A stretch of DNA of 64,000 bases from Gemmatimonadaceae bacterium (GTDB lineage Bacteria > Gemmatimonadota > Gemmatimonadetes > Gemmatimonadales > Gemmatimonadaceae), in the NCBI GenBank assembly GCA_025358925.1, contig JANYHT010000033.1, positions 124,001-188,000 on the forward strand, given 5' to 3'. Positions 7,463 through 15,899 of this stretch are shown here, one piece after another; within the stretch, counting starts at the first letter, position 1; the number at the start of each line of letters is the position of its first letter. The position numbers and the translations under genes were made by a program. The notes under the pieces were generated by a model. The model worked only from the letters and a program-made list of their open reading frames with translations. It had not been told where the DNA came from and did no database searches.

Positions 7463-9070
7463 TCAGTCAGCGCGAAAGTGCACGATGCTCGCCGACACCA
7501 CATCCGGGAGCTCGAGCAATGCACGACGCGTTGCCTCTTCCACCGTTCCGTCAACCGAGATTGCCGCAAGCGCATCGCCACCCTGCGCGAGCCGCGCCTG
7601 ATGATACTCGGCAATATTCACCCCGCGTTCGCCGAGGACGGTGCCGACGCGACCGATCACACCCGGAACGTCCTTGTTGGTGAGAATGAGCAGCGTCTGC
7701 TTCGGATTGACATCCACGTGAAATGACCCGATGCGTGTGAGTCGCGCAACACTGCCTTCAGGAGCGGAACCGGCCACCGCGAGCTGTTGCATACCGCCGG
7801 AAAGCTCAACCTCAAGGGAACGGCGAGTGCCAAGCTCTGACGATTCGCCAACCGTGAGTTCGATGCCACGGGCTTCAGCGAGACTGCGCGCGTTAATGAG
7901 ATTGAGACGATCCGTTTCAATCACGCCTTCCAGCAAACCGGCGGCGGCAGCAGCGAGCAACGGACCAGAACCGTGCGCGAGTTCGGGACTAACGCGCAAG
8001 GCAAGTCGTCGCACGGTTCGCATGCCTTGATCGGCCAACACTGCACGCGCAACCGCTGCGGCACGTCGCGCGACGAGCATCGCCGGTTGCAGTTCCGCCC
8101 ACCCCTCACTTCCAGCGGCAACGTTGATGGATCGCGAGAGATCGTTGTGCAACAATGCATCGCGCACGGCGATACACACGTCACGCGCCACGTTCCGTTG
8201 CGCCTCCACGGTGCTGGCGCCAAGGTGCGGCGTGAGCAACAGATTGGGGGCGAGTCGCATCGGGTGATCTTCGGCGAGCGGCTCGACGGTAAAGACGTCG
8301 AGCACTGCACCTCGCAATTGATCGGATTCGAGGGCGAACAGTAGTGCCGTCTCATCAATGATACCGCCACGCGCCATGTTGACAGCGACAGAACGTGACG
8401 GCAATCGCGCGAGCTCACGCTTCCCGATCATGCCACGCGTTTCGTCGGTGAGCGGGACGTGCACGGTGAGCACATTTGTTTCGGCAATTAGCGCGTCAAG
8501 CGACGGCGCGCGTCGCACGCGTAATGCGGTAAATCGCGCATCAGCAATGTACGGATCATACGCCACTACCTGCATGCCGAACGCGTGTGCACGCGTGGCC
8601 ACTTCACCGCCGATGCGACCAAGTCCAACAATACCGAGCGTTTTTCCTTTGAGCTCTCGACCGAGATAGAGTGCGCGGTCCCACCGTCCAGCCGTCATTG
8701 TTTGCGCGGCTTGCGGCAACTGACGGAGCAGACCGATTACTGCGCCAAAAAATAGCTCAGCCACCGCGACCGTATTGCCAGCGGGCGCGTTGATGATGGC
8801 GACGCCCAACGAGGTGGCAACGTCGAGCGCAATGTTATCCACACCAACGCCGGCTCGACCGACCACGCGTAATTTGGTCGCGCGTTGCAATACGTCAGCC
8901 GAAATGCGCGTCGCGCTGCGACCGACAATCGCGTCGTAATCCACGATGCGTCGCAACAGTTCGTCCTTCGGCAGCGTCGGCACTTCGTCGACGATGAATT
9001 GGGGCTCAGCAACAAGTAGGGCGACGCCTTCAGGATCCACGTCGTCGGTCACGAGTACGCGATACGTCAT
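7463..9070 (-). CDS. serA: D-3-phosphoglycerate dehydrogenase
   Basis: The 535-residue protein is a long-form SerA, which oxidises 3-phosphoglycerate with NAD as the first step of serine synthesis. It has the GRAGVGVDNIAL segment, the dinucleotide-binding GIVGLGRIGGEVA (about 147-159) and the catalytic Arg (NMARGGIIDE), Glu (DVFTVEPLAEDHP) and His (TPHLGASTVEAQ). An intervening ASB domain follows, then a C-terminal ACT domain (about residues 460-535, LTNKDVPGVIGRVGTVL), the usual site of serine feedback. The start ATG at 9070 is preceded by a 43-base gap to a MerR-like gene on the same strand. It leads the five-gene operon running down to 3499. Confidence 0.96.
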   Translation of the reverse strand: MTYRVLVTDDVDPEGVALLVAEPQFIVDEVPTLPKDELLRRIVDYDAIVGRSATRISADVLQRATKLRVVGRAGVGVDNIALDVATSLGVAIINAPAGNTVAVAELFFGAVIGLLRQLPQAAQTMTAGRWDRALYLGRELKGKTLGIVGLGRIGGEVATRAHAFGMQVVAYDPYIADARFTALRVRRAPSLDALIAETNVLTVHVPLTDETRGMIGKRELARLPSRSVAVNMARGGIIDETALLFALESDQLRGAVLDVFTVEPLAEDHPMRLAPNLLLTPHLGASTVEAQRNVARDVCIAVRDALLHNDLSRSINVAAGSEGWAELQPAMLVARRAAAVARAVLADQGMRTVRRLALRVSPELAHGSGPLLAAAAAGLLEGVIETDRLNLINARSLAEARGIELTVGESSELGTRRSLEVELSGGMQQLAVAGSAPEGSVARLTRIGSFHVDVNPKQTLLILTNKDVPGVIGRVGTVLGERGVNIAEYHQARLAQGGDALAAISVDGTVEEATRRALLELPDVVSASIVHFRAD

Positions 9071-9113
9071 TCAGGATGCTGGAGAAAAGCGAAAAAAGAG
9101 CAAACGCGGCGCG

Positions 9114-9662
9114 TCAGCTTCCGAAGTCGTTCCGGCCAAGTGTACCGCGCAATGTTTCCCGCATGCTGACGATGAGGTCGTCCCGTGCCGCCGGCGAGTC
9201 GTCGCGCACGTGCAATTCGACGCCGTCCGCAATGGCAACACGTCGCCATGACGCCGTGCTGCCGGCATCACGGGACACGATAGGATCCAATTGCAACGTG
9301 AGTGCGGGAGCGAGCGATTGTGCAACGCGACGCTCTAGCGCATCGCCCGTCACTTCGCGCATTTCTGCTTTGATGGCGTCGAGCGTCTGCCCTTCGCGTT
9401 GACGAATTTTTATCGCGAGCAGCTGCAAAAGATGCCGATAGCCATATGTCGCTGCGGTCCCCGCGCCCTCCGGGCGATCGAGCAACCCATTCGCGACATA
9501 GAAGCGAATAGCACGCGCACTTGGTGTCGCACGGGCGGACGCGTTGGTCGGCTTCATTCCGGCGGCATCAACGAGCGTAGCCGCATGCGCGGCGAGGCCG
9601 CGTGCGTTAAACGGAGCATGACGCGCATGTGCGCGCAGCAGCGGAACAGGAGACTCGGCCAT
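9114..9662 (-). CDS. MerR-like helix-turn-helix regulator
   Basis: The 182-residue protein has a winged-helix DNA-binding segment of MerR type around residues 48-95: SARAIRFYVANGLLDRPEG then YGYRHLLQLLAIKIRQREG. The first helix is preceded by about 45 residues rich in Ala and His, unlike standard MerR proteins, which begin with the helix. The C-terminus is short and lacks the Cys or His set of metal sensors, so the effector is unknown. It lies 43 bases upstream of serA on the same strand and may control the serine operon. Confidence in the fold is good; the role is inferred from position only. Confidence 0.7.
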   Translation of the reverse strand: MAESPVPLLRAHARHAPFNARGLAAHAATLVDAAGMKPTNASARATPSARAIRFYVANGLLDRPEGAGTAATYGYRHLLQLLAIKIRQREGQTLDAIKAEMREVTGDALERRVAQSLAPALTLQLDPIVSRDAGSTASWRRVAIADGVELHVRDDSPAARDDLIVSMRETLRGTLGRNDFGS

Positions 9663-9735
9663 GGAAGGCGGAATATACGAGCAACTCGAACGCCGCGTCG
9701 ACCACGATTACCGAAAATTCGATCGCGCGCGATAA

Positions 9736-10146
9736 CTACGGCAGCATCACTGCGCCAAATGCGGTGCGTACGTCTGCACCGGCAGCGTGTTGCGCGATGG
9801 TCGCGAGATCGACCGGCTTCTCAAGAAAATGGACAGCGCCGAGTCGCATGGAGGCTTGCCGATTGGAATCGTCGGGGAACGCCGTGAGGACGAGCGTGAC
9901 CGCATCCGGCGAGAGCATGCCGGCCATCGCCATGACTTGGAGTCCGCCGTCACGCTTGCCGCCTAAGCGTAAGTCGGTGATGATGAGGTCAAAACGTTGC
10001 GACCGCAACTCATTGAGTGCTGCGGGCAGGAGCGCGGCAGATGAGACAGTGTTGCCATCGATTTCGAACAGTTCGATGAGGATGTCTCGGATGGACTGCT
10101 CGTCTTCAACAATGAGCACATGTTTGGTGGCTGCGATGTTTGTCAT
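9736..10146 (-). CDS. Single-domain response regulator receiver protein
   Basis: The 136-residue protein is a CheY-like receiver with no output domain. The acidic pocket is in LIVEDEQS, the phospho-acceptor is Asp58 in LIITDLRLGG, the Thr is in LVLTAFPDD and the Lys is in FLEKPVDL. I start it at the ATG at 10146 (MTNIAATKHVLIVEDE), preceded by an AGGAG ribosome site; an upstream in-frame extension is not needed. It is on the same strand as the NtrC/kinase pair and could accept phosphate from the kinase encoded at 11629-13137, or deliver it elsewhere. The partner is inferred from neighbourhood. Confidence 0.85.
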   Translation of the reverse strand: MTNIAATKHVLIVEDEQSIRDILIELFEIDGNTVSSAALLPAALNELRSQRFDLIITDLRLGGKRDGGLQVMAMAGMLSPDAVTLVLTAFPDDSNRQASMRLGAVHFLEKPVDLATIAQHAAGADVRTAFGAVMLP

Positions 10147-10185
10147 GGCTCCTGTGCAAGGCGAAATTTGGGCCACTCGCAATTG

Positions 10186-10198
10186 TTGCTCGGAGCAA
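10186..10198. promoter_or_regulatory. Small dyad upstream of the receiver gene
   Basis: TTGCTCGGAGCAA is a perfect 5-base-arm inverted repeat with a 3-base centre, 40 bases upstream of the ATG of the single-domain receiver gene and inside the 161-base gap after the NtrC-type gene. It could be an operator or a minor hairpin. No other copy was noticed. Confidence 0.25.
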
Positions 10199-10307
10199 TT
10201 CCGTAACTCATTATTTAGCAAGAGGTTGCGAGCACAGTAGCGACCAGTCACAACGGTTTAGGCGACCGAATATCAGTCAGTTCAATTTTTTTCCGTCCTA
10301 AAATCAG

Positions 10308-11618
10308 TCATTCGTCCGCGTTACCAATGTCGTGACGTTTCAGTTTTTCGAGGAGCGTCGAGCGTGCGATACCTAAGAGCCGCGCTGCTTTTGTGCGATT
10401 GTTTGCCGATGCCGCGAGCGCATCGCGAATAGCCGTTTGTTCAAGCTCGGCGAGGGATCGCGGCGACGCGCGCAACTCGAAATTCGGAGTAGGAAGTCCA
10501 AGGTGCTCGGGCGCAATCGGTTGACCATCGGCAAGAATGGCCGCGCGCCATATCGTGTTCTTTAGTTCGCGAATATTCCCTGGCCAGGCGTAATTCCGGA
10601 GTGCCTCGCGAGCGCGATCGCTCAAGGCTGCACCTCGTGGTACGGCGGCATCGGCCAGTGGGAGAATTTGCGCGCGTTGGTCGCGGAGTGGGGGGAGCGT
10701 GATCGTGAGGACCTGTAACCGGTAAAAGAGGTCCGCTCGGAAACGTCCTTCCGAGACGGCCGTTGCAAGGTGCTGATGCGTTGCGACGATGATGCGGGCG
10801 CGGGAGCGCAATGCCGTGGTGCCACCCATGCGGCGAAACGCGTGCTCTTCAATGACTTTCAGCAGTTTTGGCTGCACGTCGAGCGCCAAGTCGGCGATCT
10901 CATCAAGAAACAAGGTGCCTTCTCCCGCGACCTCCAACAGGCCGCGTTTTACCTGTCGTGCGTCCGTGAACGCTCCTCGTTCGTGACCGAACAATTCACT
11001 TTCAAAGAATGCCGCTGATAGGGAAGCGCAATTGATTTCAACGAACGGGGCACTTTGTCGGCTGGAGCGATCATGTATTTGCCGTGCGACAAAGCCTTTG
11101 CCAGTGCCGGTTTCGCCTTGAAGCAGCACTGGTGCGTCGGCGTTCTTGGCGGCGAGCGTAATGAGCTGATTAAACGTAGGCGCGAAGGCGGACGCATTGA
11201 CCGTCGCGGATTCCCGTTCGCGCTCGCGCAGTACCGCGACCTCTCGACGTAACCGTCCCCGCTCGGCACCCCGAAGCACCGCCGCCGCCAGCAGTTCAAG
11301 ATCGACTGGCTTCTCGAGTACATCGACCGCGCCGTGGTGCATGGCGGCGACCGCCACGCGTACGTCGGCGAAGCCAGTCAGGATGATGATGCCGACGTCG
11401 GGATCATCCTCGAGCAGCGCGTCGAGCGTCTGCACACCGTCCGCATCTGGCAGTCGTAAGTCGAGCAGTACCACATCCGCCGCATGTTCGGCAGCAAGGC
11501 GCCGCCCCGCAGCGGCCGTCGCGGCGCCACGTGCCGTGTGGCCGAGGGCTTCGAAATATTCGACGAGTGTCTCGCGAATTGCGTCGTCGTCGTCGATGAT
11601 CAACACCGACAGTGTCAC
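10308..11618 (-). CDS. NtrC-family sigma-54-dependent response regulator
   Basis: The 436-residue protein has three domains. The receiver (residues 1-115) carries Asp53 in VLLDLRLPDADG and Lys in EKPVDL. The AAA+ domain (about 140-370) has Walker A GETGTGKG, the sigma-54 contact loop GAFTDA, Walker B FLDEIADL and the R-finger region FRADLFYRL. A Fis-type helix-turn-helix sits at the C-terminus (KAARLLGIARSTLLEKLKRH). It activates sigma-54 promoters when phosphorylated. The start is a GTG at 11618 preceded by GAGGCGAG, 10 bases after the kinase stop, so the two form a two-component pair. The target genes are not evident in the window. Confidence 0.95.
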   Translation of the reverse strand: MTLSVLIIDDDDAIRETLVEYFEALGHTARGAATAAAGRRLAAEHAADVVLLDLRLPDADGVQTLDALLEDDPDVGIIILTGFADVRVAVAAMHHGAVDVLEKPVDLELLAAAVLRGAERGRLRREVAVLRERERESATVNASAFAPTFNQLITLAAKNADAPVLLQGETGTGKGFVARQIHDRSSRQSAPFVEINCASLSAAFFESELFGHERGAFTDARQVKRGLLEVAGEGTLFLDEIADLALDVQPKLLKVIEEHAFRRMGGTTALRSRARIIVATHQHLATAVSEGRFRADLFYRLQVLTITLPPLRDQRAQILPLADAAVPRGAALSDRAREALRNYAWPGNIRELKNTIWRAAILADGQPIAPEHLGLPTPNFELRASPRSLAELEQTAIRDALAASANNRTKAARLLGIARSTLLEKLKRHDIGNADE

Positions 11619-11628
11619 GTTACTCGCC

Positions 11629-13137
11629 TCATGGAGCGACGACGGGCGGCAGGGTGAGGGTGACGGTCGTGCCGTGCTCGTGCGAGCTATCGATATAAAT
11701 GGAGCCCGCGTGCTCGTCCATAATGCGCTGACACAGCGCTAAACCAATGCCGCTGCCGCCGCTCTTGGTGGAGTAGAAAAACTCGAAGACATGCGGCAGG
11801 ATGTCGACGGGGATAGCCGGTCCGCCGTTGGTGAGACGCCCACGCCATCCGCCGATGGTAGAGAGATGTGACACCAGTGTGAGCGCGCCGTCGTCGATGG
11901 CCGCGTCGCACGCATTGACCAACAGGTTTCGGCAAACTTGGCCAAACTGTTCGGCGTCAATTCGCGCTCGTAGCGGTGGATCGAGCCGAGTGCGGTGCAA
12001 CGTGAGACGCTTGCTACGTAGTCGGTCACGCTCGCTGTCGAGAATCTCATCCCACACCAAATCCGGGTCGCCCAATTGGAGGTGCGCCGCGTTTGGTCGA
12101 CCGAAATCGAGGAGCGACGTCACCATGCGATTGAGACGCTCGACTTCGCGTAGAATGCGTCCGACGTTCTTTTCGACGACGGGATCATCGCGTGATCGGA
12201 GCTGTAGCAGTTGCGCAGCGGACGAGATACCAAAGAGCGGATTTCGTAGTTCGTGCGCGACGCCCGCCGCTACTTCGCCGATGGCTTCGAGTCGGCGCTT
12301 CTGTTCGACGCGCTGCACGAGCCATGCGCGTTCGATCGCGACTGCAGTTTGTGCGGCGATGACGGCGAGCACGCGTTCGGCTTCTTCGAGTGCCTGTTCT
12401 GATTCGATATGTTCGGCGCACAACGTGATTGCGCCGAGCACCCCATCGGCACTCATGAGTGGGGCGGTGATTTCGAGTCCGGCGGAGGAATGTTCGCGAA
12501 CGACGTGGCCATTGGCGAGTGCATCGAGCCACGTGCGGCGGAGGCGTAGTTCCAGGCCATCGTTGCCCTGCTCGTCGTCGTACCCTTCGCGGTGTGTAAT
12601 GCGGAACTGCGCGGTATTGTCATCGGCAAGCGCGATGACAAAACCGGTGGAGGGCACGGCGCGGCGTGATTGTAACGCGACGGCTTCGAAGACGCGATCC
12701 AGCGCAATGGCTTCGGCGAGCGCGATGCCCGTGTTTAAAAGCGCTTCGCGCGAGCGATGACTGGATGTGATGTCGACGGTGGCGAAGACAAAGCCTGTTG
12801 CAACGCCGTCGTCAAAGAGCGCGGTGACGTGCATGAGGAAGACGCGCTCCTCCGTGGGCGAACTGCATGGGAATTCCCAGTGCACGACGGGGACGCGTTC
12901 ATTACGCAAGAGGGTCATTGCGCGCTCGATCTGTTCGCGTGACGCGTCATCCACGACGCTGTCGAACACGGAGCGACCAAGCATGGCTTCTTCGGCCGCG
13001 AGAATGGGGGCACCATTGTCCGTGGCGAAGCGCGACCACGTTCGGTTGGCGCCGGTAATTCTCCCGTCTAAATCTACCGTCCAGACGGTGAGTGGCAGCG
13101 CATCGAGTACGTGTCGCCAAAACAGGGGCGTGGTCAC
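11629..13137 (-). CDS. Sensor histidine kinase (PAS-GAF-HisKA-HATPase)
   Basis: The 502-residue kinase has no transmembrane segment and is presumably cytoplasmic. A PAS domain covers about residues 5-125 (VWTVDLDGRITGAN), a GAF domain about 140-275, then the HisKA box with the phospho-accepting His in AAGVAHELRNPLFG (near residue 296). The HATPase_c domain has the N box NLLVNACDAA and the G boxes GSGIGLALCQRIM. It starts at GTG 13137 and is followed by the NtrC-type regulator, its obvious partner. The signal is unknown: PAS and GAF can bind small molecules, heme or flavin, but no diagnostic residues are visible. Confidence 0.94.
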   Translation of the reverse strand: MTTPLFWRHVLDALPLTVWTVDLDGRITGANRTWSRFATDNGAPILAAEEAMLGRSVFDSVVDDASREQIERAMTLLRNERVPVVHWEFPCSSPTEERVFLMHVTALFDDGVATGFVFATVDITSSHRSREALLNTGIALAEAIALDRVFEAVALQSRRAVPSTGFVIALADDNTAQFRITHREGYDDEQGNDGLELRLRRTWLDALANGHVVREHSSAGLEITAPLMSADGVLGAITLCAEHIESEQALEEAERVLAVIAAQTAVAIERAWLVQRVEQKRRLEAIGEVAAGVAHELRNPLFGISSAAQLLQLRSRDDPVVEKNVGRILREVERLNRMVTSLLDFGRPNAAHLQLGDPDLVWDEILDSERDRLRSKRLTLHRTRLDPPLRARIDAEQFGQVCRNLLVNACDAAIDDGALTLVSHLSTIGGWRGRLTNGGPAIPVDILPHVFEFFYSTKSGGSGIGLALCQRIMDEHAGSIYIDSSHEHGTTVTLTLPPVVAP

Positions 13138-13173
13138 CTGCGCCCCCGTTTCACGACTCGAGTCTTCGTTCGA

Positions 13174-13980
13174 CTATCGACGTCGCGCGGCTGCCCCCTT
13201 CTTGGCCGCCTTCTTCACAGGCTTTTTCGTCGTTGGTCTGACTGGCGCCTTGGCCACTGCTTTTTTCACGGCCGCCTTTTTCGCGGGCGCGGTTTTTTTC
13301 GTGGGTGCGGTTTTTTTCGCGGGTGCTTTTTTTGCTACCGCTTTTTTCGCAGGCGCTGCTTTTTTTGCCGGCATCGCTGCTTTGCTTGGTGCGGCTTTCT
13401 TGGCGGGAGCGGCCGCAGGTTTGCTGGGCGCAGCCTTTGTGACGACGGCTTTCTTCGCTGGTGCGACGGGTTTAGTGAGCGTCGGGTTTGCTGGCATGGG
13501 AGCCGCCGCCTTCACGACCGGTGTCGTCTTTGGTGCGGGTGTCGTCTTTGGAATGGCGACGGGTTTTGGTGCAGCGACGGGTTTCGGTGCAGCAGGTGGA
13601 GCGTCGTCCTCGTCTTCATCGTCTGAATCGGCTTTTGGCGCAGGCGCTGATTTGGGCGGCTTCGGGGCCGGACGCGGCGCACCCGGATTCTTTGGCGGAC
13701 GACCGGGCCCGCGACGCACCATAGAGCCGCCGAAGACATCGTCTTCGTCCTCTTCGTCGTCTGACGGCTCTTCTTCGAAGGCGTCCTCGTCTTCTTCGTC
13801 GTCATCATCATCCGAATCTTCGGCACTATCCCAGAGGCTGTCGCCGTCTTCAGACGGTAGGCCGTAGCCATCGTCATCTTCGTCCTCGTCGTAGGACGAG
13901 CTTCGGAAGCTCCCCGTCTCCTGAGGGTCGTTGCCATCGATAAAACGGAGCTCTTCAGACATCTCGTCACCACGCGGCAT
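13174..13980 (-). CDS. Acidic / AT-hook / histone H1-like Lys-Ala-Pro-rich protein
   Basis: The 268-residue protein has three compositional zones. Residues about 30-88 are Asp/Glu-rich, with DSDDDDDEEDEDAFEEE. A short block, VRRGPGRPPKNPG, matches the AT-hook core (GRP flanked by basic residues). The second half is a run of PAKKAA, KKTAPTKK and KKAVAK repeats ending KKGAAARRR, like histone H1 and bacterial H1-like proteins. It is probably a nucleoid-associated protein that binds DNA with its tail, with the acidic part acting on a partner. CarD-like or HMGA-like architecture is a fair comparison, but no CarD domain is seen. A GGAGGAGG ribosome site precedes the ATG at 13980. Confidence 0.75.
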   Translation of the reverse strand: MPRGDEMSEELRFIDGNDPQETGSFRSSSYDEDEDDDGYGLPSEDGDSLWDSAEDSDDDDDEEDEDAFEEEPSDDEEDEDDVFGGSMVRRGPGRPPKNPGAPRPAPKPPKSAPAPKADSDDEDEDDAPPAAPKPVAAPKPVAIPKTTPAPKTTPVVKAAAPMPANPTLTKPVAPAKKAVVTKAAPSKPAAAPAKKAAPSKAAMPAKKAAPAKKAVAKKAPAKKTAPTKKTAPAKKAAVKKAVAKAPVRPTTKKPVKKAAKKGAAARRR

Positions 13981-14172
13981 GACCGCCTCCTCCAGCTGTT
14001 AGTCGAAAAATCGGACACGCGCGGCGTACTCGCGAGCGGTGATCGCTGCGTCGTCGCACCGGCGTGAATACGCCACTGTCTAGCTTCCGCACAACCCCGT
14101 GTCGCCAGCTGCAGGGACATGTGGTCAATCCAACCACACCCTAGTACAAAGAGTTGGCGCTGGAGTCAAGCG

Positions 14173-15027
14173 TTAGTCTGCGAATTCGACTTTGACGGGT
14201 GTAGTAATAATGCCCGCTTCGACGCCGCGCCGAAGAAAAAGTCGCACGGCATCGCGTCCGCGGTCCCCGTAATCCAGCGTCCACGCGTTCACATACATTC
14301 CCACAAATTCATCGGCTTTGGCGGGGTCGAGCCCGCGCGCAAACTGCATGGCGTGAGCTAACGCGGGTTCCCGGTGATCGAGTGCGTAGGCGATGCTCGC
14401 TCGCAAATGTTTGGAGACGACGGGTACGAGCTCGGGGCCAAGATCTTTGCGGATGACGTTGCCGCCGAGTGGGAGGGGCAGTCCGGTTTCTTCAAACCAC
14501 CAAGCGCCCATGTCGACCACGAGATGGAGCCCGTTGTCGCCGAAGGTTAGTTGGCCTTCGTGAATGAGCAGACCCAAATCCACCTCACCCGCGACGACGG
14601 CGTCTTCGATGGTGTCAAAGGCCATAAAGACCGCTTCGAAGTCTGGTTCGTACAGACGCATAGCCAGATACGCGCTGGTGAGGGGACCAGGAATGGCGAT
14701 GCGCTTGCCTTTGACTTCGGCGCGCGAATATGGACGTGTGCCAACGAGGCGCGGTCCGTACTTGTCGCCCATGGATGCGCCATGTGGGAGCAACGCGTAG
14801 CGATCGCTGAGATATGCGTACGCGTGAATAGAGACGGCAGTGACTTCGAGTTCGGCGCGAAGGGCGCGCTGGTTGAGCGACTCGATGTCTTGCAATTCGT
14901 GTACGTACGTGAGCCCCTCGGTATCGATCTTTCCTTCGGCGAGCGCATAAAACATAAATGCGTCGTCGGAGTCGGGGCTGTGCGCAACGTGAATGGTGCG
15001 CGGCAAAAATGTGGAGACGGGGAACAT
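14173..15027 (-). CDS. mqnD: MqnD-family 1,4-dihydroxy-6-naphthoate synthase (futalosine menaquinone pathway)
   Basis: The 284-residue protein belongs to the MqnA/MqnD periplasmic-binding-protein fold. MqnD converts cyclic dehypoxanthinyl futalosine to 1,4-dihydroxy-6-naphthoate in the futalosine route to menaquinone. Features seen are the N-terminal SPDSDDAFMFYALAEGKI, DIESLNQRALRAELEVTAVS, GPLTSAYLAMRLY, the conserved His in LGLLIHEGQLTF and the DMGAWWFEETGLPLPLG segment. The length is normal for MqnD. It starts 5 bases after the zinc-ribbon gene stop. Other mqn genes are not in the window, so the pathway is inferred from this gene only. Confidence 0.88.
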   Translation of the reverse strand: MFPVSTFLPRTIHVAHSPDSDDAFMFYALAEGKIDTEGLTYVHELQDIESLNQRALRAELEVTAVSIHAYAYLSDRYALLPHGASMGDKYGPRLVGTRPYSRAEVKGKRIAIPGPLTSAYLAMRLYEPDFEAVFMAFDTIEDAVVAGEVDLGLLIHEGQLTFGDNGLHLVVDMGAWWFEETGLPLPLGGNVIRKDLGPELVPVVSKHLRASIAYALDHREPALAHAMQFARGLDPAKADEFVGMYVNAWTLDYGDRGRDAVRLFLRRGVEAGIITTPVKVEFAD

Positions 15028-15032
15028 GGCAG

Positions 15033-15842
15033 TTATTTGAGTTTCCGCGCGTCGGCAACGGCGCGATCGATTTCGATGCGATGCTGATCGTAATCGGTGA
15101 GTTTGGTGGCGAGTTCGGGCTCAAGCGCTTTGAGCAGCCGTTGATCGAACGCGCGGGCCGTGGCGTTGTCGCCGGTGAGGCGGGCGACGCGCGCGGACAA
15201 GAGTAAGCCGAGGAGCGAGGTTGAACGTTCCTTGAGAATGCTTTCGGCTTGTGCCTTGGCCACTGTTGGATTGCCCGTCACCTCGGCGATACGTCCGTAG
15301 TGATAGCGTTCGTCGATGGTGGGCGCGGTGAGCATTTCGTGCGAGGCCATGGCCATTGGAGCGAAAAATTGCACGGAGTCTGTTTTGCCGGCTTCGGCGT
15401 ACGTCATGATGCGGACGTACAGGCGACTGGCCCGTTCGCCGGGCGACATGGTCGCGATATTTGGCGGCTGTCCCCCACTGCTGCCGCTCGCGGCCACGGG
15501 TGCTCCGCCGCCGCCGCTGCCGTCAATCGCGGATGTGGGAAGGGCGTTTGATGAACCATCGACGGAAGAACCTTTGGCGCTGCCAAAGTTTTTTCCGGCG
15601 AAGTTGGCGACAAGGACGAGCAGGGCGACAAACGCGACGCCCCACGGCAGAATGCTGGCGACGGAGCTGCCGGTCGAGGTGGACCCGGCTCGCGACTCTG
15701 GGCGCGCTTGGCCGAATGGTGTTCCGCAGCGATGGCAGAAGCGGGCGCCAGCGGCGAGGGCAGCGCCGCAGGAGGCGCAGAAGCCAGCGCCTTGGGCGCC
15801 AGTCGAAGGGGCGTTGGGCCCCGAATTGGACGGAGATGTCAT
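15033..15842 (-). CDS. Zinc-ribbon membrane-anchored protein of unknown function
   Basis: The 269-residue protein opens with a Ser/Pro/Gly-rich leader and a zinc ribbon, CASCGAALAAGARFCHRCG, with two Cys pairs spaced as in double zinc-ribbon proteins. One transmembrane segment follows near residues 65-82 (ILPWGVAFVALLVLVANFAG), then a Ser/Gly/Ala linker and a helical domain that looks TPR-like (RLYVRIMTYAEAGKTDSVQFF, IAEVTGNPTVAKAQAESIL). The ribbon would be cytoplasmic and the helical part periplasmic if N-in. It overlaps no neighbour but is 5 bases from mqnD, so both are probably co-transcribed. I cannot assign a function. Confidence 0.8.
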   Translation of the reverse strand: MTSPSNSGPNAPSTGAQGAGFCASCGAALAAGARFCHRCGTPFGQARPESRAGSTSTGSSVASILPWGVAFVALLVLVANFAGKNFGSAKGSSVDGSSNALPTSAIDGSGGGGAPVAASGSSGGQPPNIATMSPGERASRLYVRIMTYAEAGKTDSVQFFAPMAMASHEMLTAPTIDERYHYGRIAEVTGNPTVAKAQAESILKERSTSLLGLLLSARVARLTGDNATARAFDQRLLKALEPELATKLTDYDQHRIEIDRAVADARKLK

Positions 15843-15899
15843 GGCGCGCGTAAGGTATCGGTTCGCGCTGTGTCGCGTGTACGGGTGCGGCGATTCTTG

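Noticed and set aside
10149-10170. Possible sigma-54 promoter (GG-N10-GC) upstream of the single-domain receiver gene
   Set aside because: The GG/GC spacing fits, but the start of transcription would fall within a few bases of the ATG and remove the ribosome site. The flanking match to consensus is also weak.
13488-13724. Plus-strand open frames across the Lys/Ala-rich gene
   Set aside because: They are mirror images of the low-complexity repeats of the minus-strand protein and have no family match.
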